Part shown: positions 63,844 to 64,000 of the stretch, in pieces | Numbering within the stretch: position 1 is the stretch's first letter | Layout: each line of letters opens with the position of its first letter | Source: Taudactylus pleione | Taxonomy: Eukaryota; Chordata; Amphibia; Anura; Myobatrachidae | Reading direction: 5' to 3' | Assembly: GCA_031769625.1 (NCBI GenBank) | Contig: JAUIMM010002586.1 | Coordinates: 62,001-126,000, forward strand | Length of the DNA stretch: 64,000 nt | Made by a program: the position numbers and the translations under genes | The notes under the pieces: model-generated | Databases searched by the model: none | Told to the model about the DNA's origin: nothing | Seen by the model: only the letters and a program-made list of their open reading frames with translations

Positions 63844-64000
63844 GCAAACACAGACAGCTCAAAATTTCACTGGATGTGTTGAAGACCAAGACCCACAAAT
63901 GTGATGTGAAATGGTTTTTCTCCCATGTTGCGTTTAAGAGAAAACAGCAAATGCATGTTTTAGGCCAAAATGCATTGAAAGCAATGGAAACAACAAAAGC
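63844..64000 (+). repeat. Partial monomer at right edge
   Basis: The last unit is type B (GCAAATGCATG) and is cut by the window end after 157 of 184 bases. The array evidently continues beyond the window, as it does on the left. Confidence 0.95.

Larger units (their letters stand above)
43426..63844 (+). repeat. Nine copies of a monomer with a shared 1-bp deletion
   Basis: The monomer contains CCCACAAAGTGATGTG, one base short of CCCACAAATGTGATGTG, together with CACCAGATCTG and GTTGGGTTT. The AGTG of the deletion starts at 43481, 48448, 49735, 54887, 56726, 58750, 60589, 61508 and 63716. Spacings correspond to 27, 7, 28, 10, 11, 10, 5 and 12 monomers. In all nine the preceding monomer ends TTTTCTACTC. 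I saw no copy left of 43 kb. A single deletion event copied nine times is the simplest reading. Confidence 0.9.
1..64000 (+). repeat. 184-bp satellite array, head-to-tail, whole window
   Basis: The landmark GCAAACACAGACAGCTC recurs every 184 bp from position 1 to the last copy at 63844, giving 347 full monomers and one partial. All copies have the same orientation. Phase checks along the array show only about 20 small indels and no insertion of foreign sequence. Best-conserved parts of the unit are positions 1-20, 38-54 (GAAGACCAAGACCCACA), 58-75, 91-100, 115-130 (TTTTAGGCCAAAATGC) and 172-184. Variation is concentrated at 26-37, 55-57, 79-90, 103-114, 131-148 and 156-171. Consensus GC is about 39%. 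The unit length is close to a nucleosome repeat, as in many centromeric satellites. A centromeric or pericentromeric role is inference. Family and species are not recognised. Confidence 0.97.

Noticed and set aside
1..64000. CRISPR array or bacterial repeat-spacer structure
   Set aside because: The whole 184-bp unit is repeated, there are no unique spacers between short repeats, and there are no cas genes.
1..64000. Coding tandem-repeat gene (for example a large repetitive surface protein)
   Set aside because: The unit length is not a multiple of three, all frames contain stops, and indels of 1-2 bp are tolerated without compensation.
1..64000. Identification as a specific named centromeric satellite (fish, amphibian or other)
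   Set aside because: The length and composition are compatible with several vertebrate satellites, but I do not recognise the sequence and cannot search a repeat library. A match in Dfam or Repbase would settle it.

Overview
The whole 64-kb window is one uninterrupted tandem satellite-DNA array. The unit is 184 bp and every copy is head-to-tail on the same strand. With the unit phased to begin at the landmark GCAAACACAGACAGCTC, there are 347 complete monomers and a 157-bp partial one at the right edge (63844-64000). I followed the phase across the window. It is broken only by about 20 small indels (1-2 bp, net -5 bp). I found no transposon, inversion, unique sequence, tRNA, rRNA, CRISPR or protein-coding gene, and neither edge of the array lies inside the window. 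Monomer consensus is about 39% GC (72 of 184 positions).

Organism: a eukaryotic, probably centromeric or pericentromeric, satellite. The array is large, homogenised and mosaic, and most of its recurrent variant sites are CpG versus TpG/CpA. That pattern fits a genome with germline CpG methylation, such as a vertebrate. I do not recognise the satellite by name and cannot assign a species.

Monomer types: type A carries the palindrome GCAATTGC near unit position 104. Type B carries CAAATGCATG or CAAATGCACG there, often with an AGATCT site near position 29. Type C carries a linked set of changes (CTCTCATGTTGTG, CTGCAAATGCACG, GGAAATAAC). The types alternate in irregular order.

Layout: (1) 0-22 kb has GTGTCGAAG-bearing monomers, frequent type C, tandem 5-mer (920 bp), 6-mer (1104 bp) and 9-mer (1656 bp) duplications, and a 1.6-kb block repeated 9.2 kb away with four mismatches. 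(2) 22-25 kb holds a copy of 18.8-21.3 kb that differs by exactly one monomer, then a 9-mer duplication. (3) About 25-37 kb has CACGAG-type monomers, GCATTT variants and few type C monomers, with 8- to 10-monomer duplications. (4) 37.4-64 kb is a distinct domain with CTTGAAGCAAAC, TTTACTAGATCTG and GACCTACAAAGG variants. A monomer with a shared 1-bp deletion occurs nine times here. A block of about 10 monomers (1.83 kb) is present three times, and there are larger 1.6-2.8 kb segmental copies.

The short open reading frames (60-113 codons) are by-products of the repeat. Because 184 = 3x61+1, the frame shifts at every monomer. No novel gene system is present. The interest lies in the array's evolution: higher-order repeats, unequal exchange, CpG decay and dyad symmetry.
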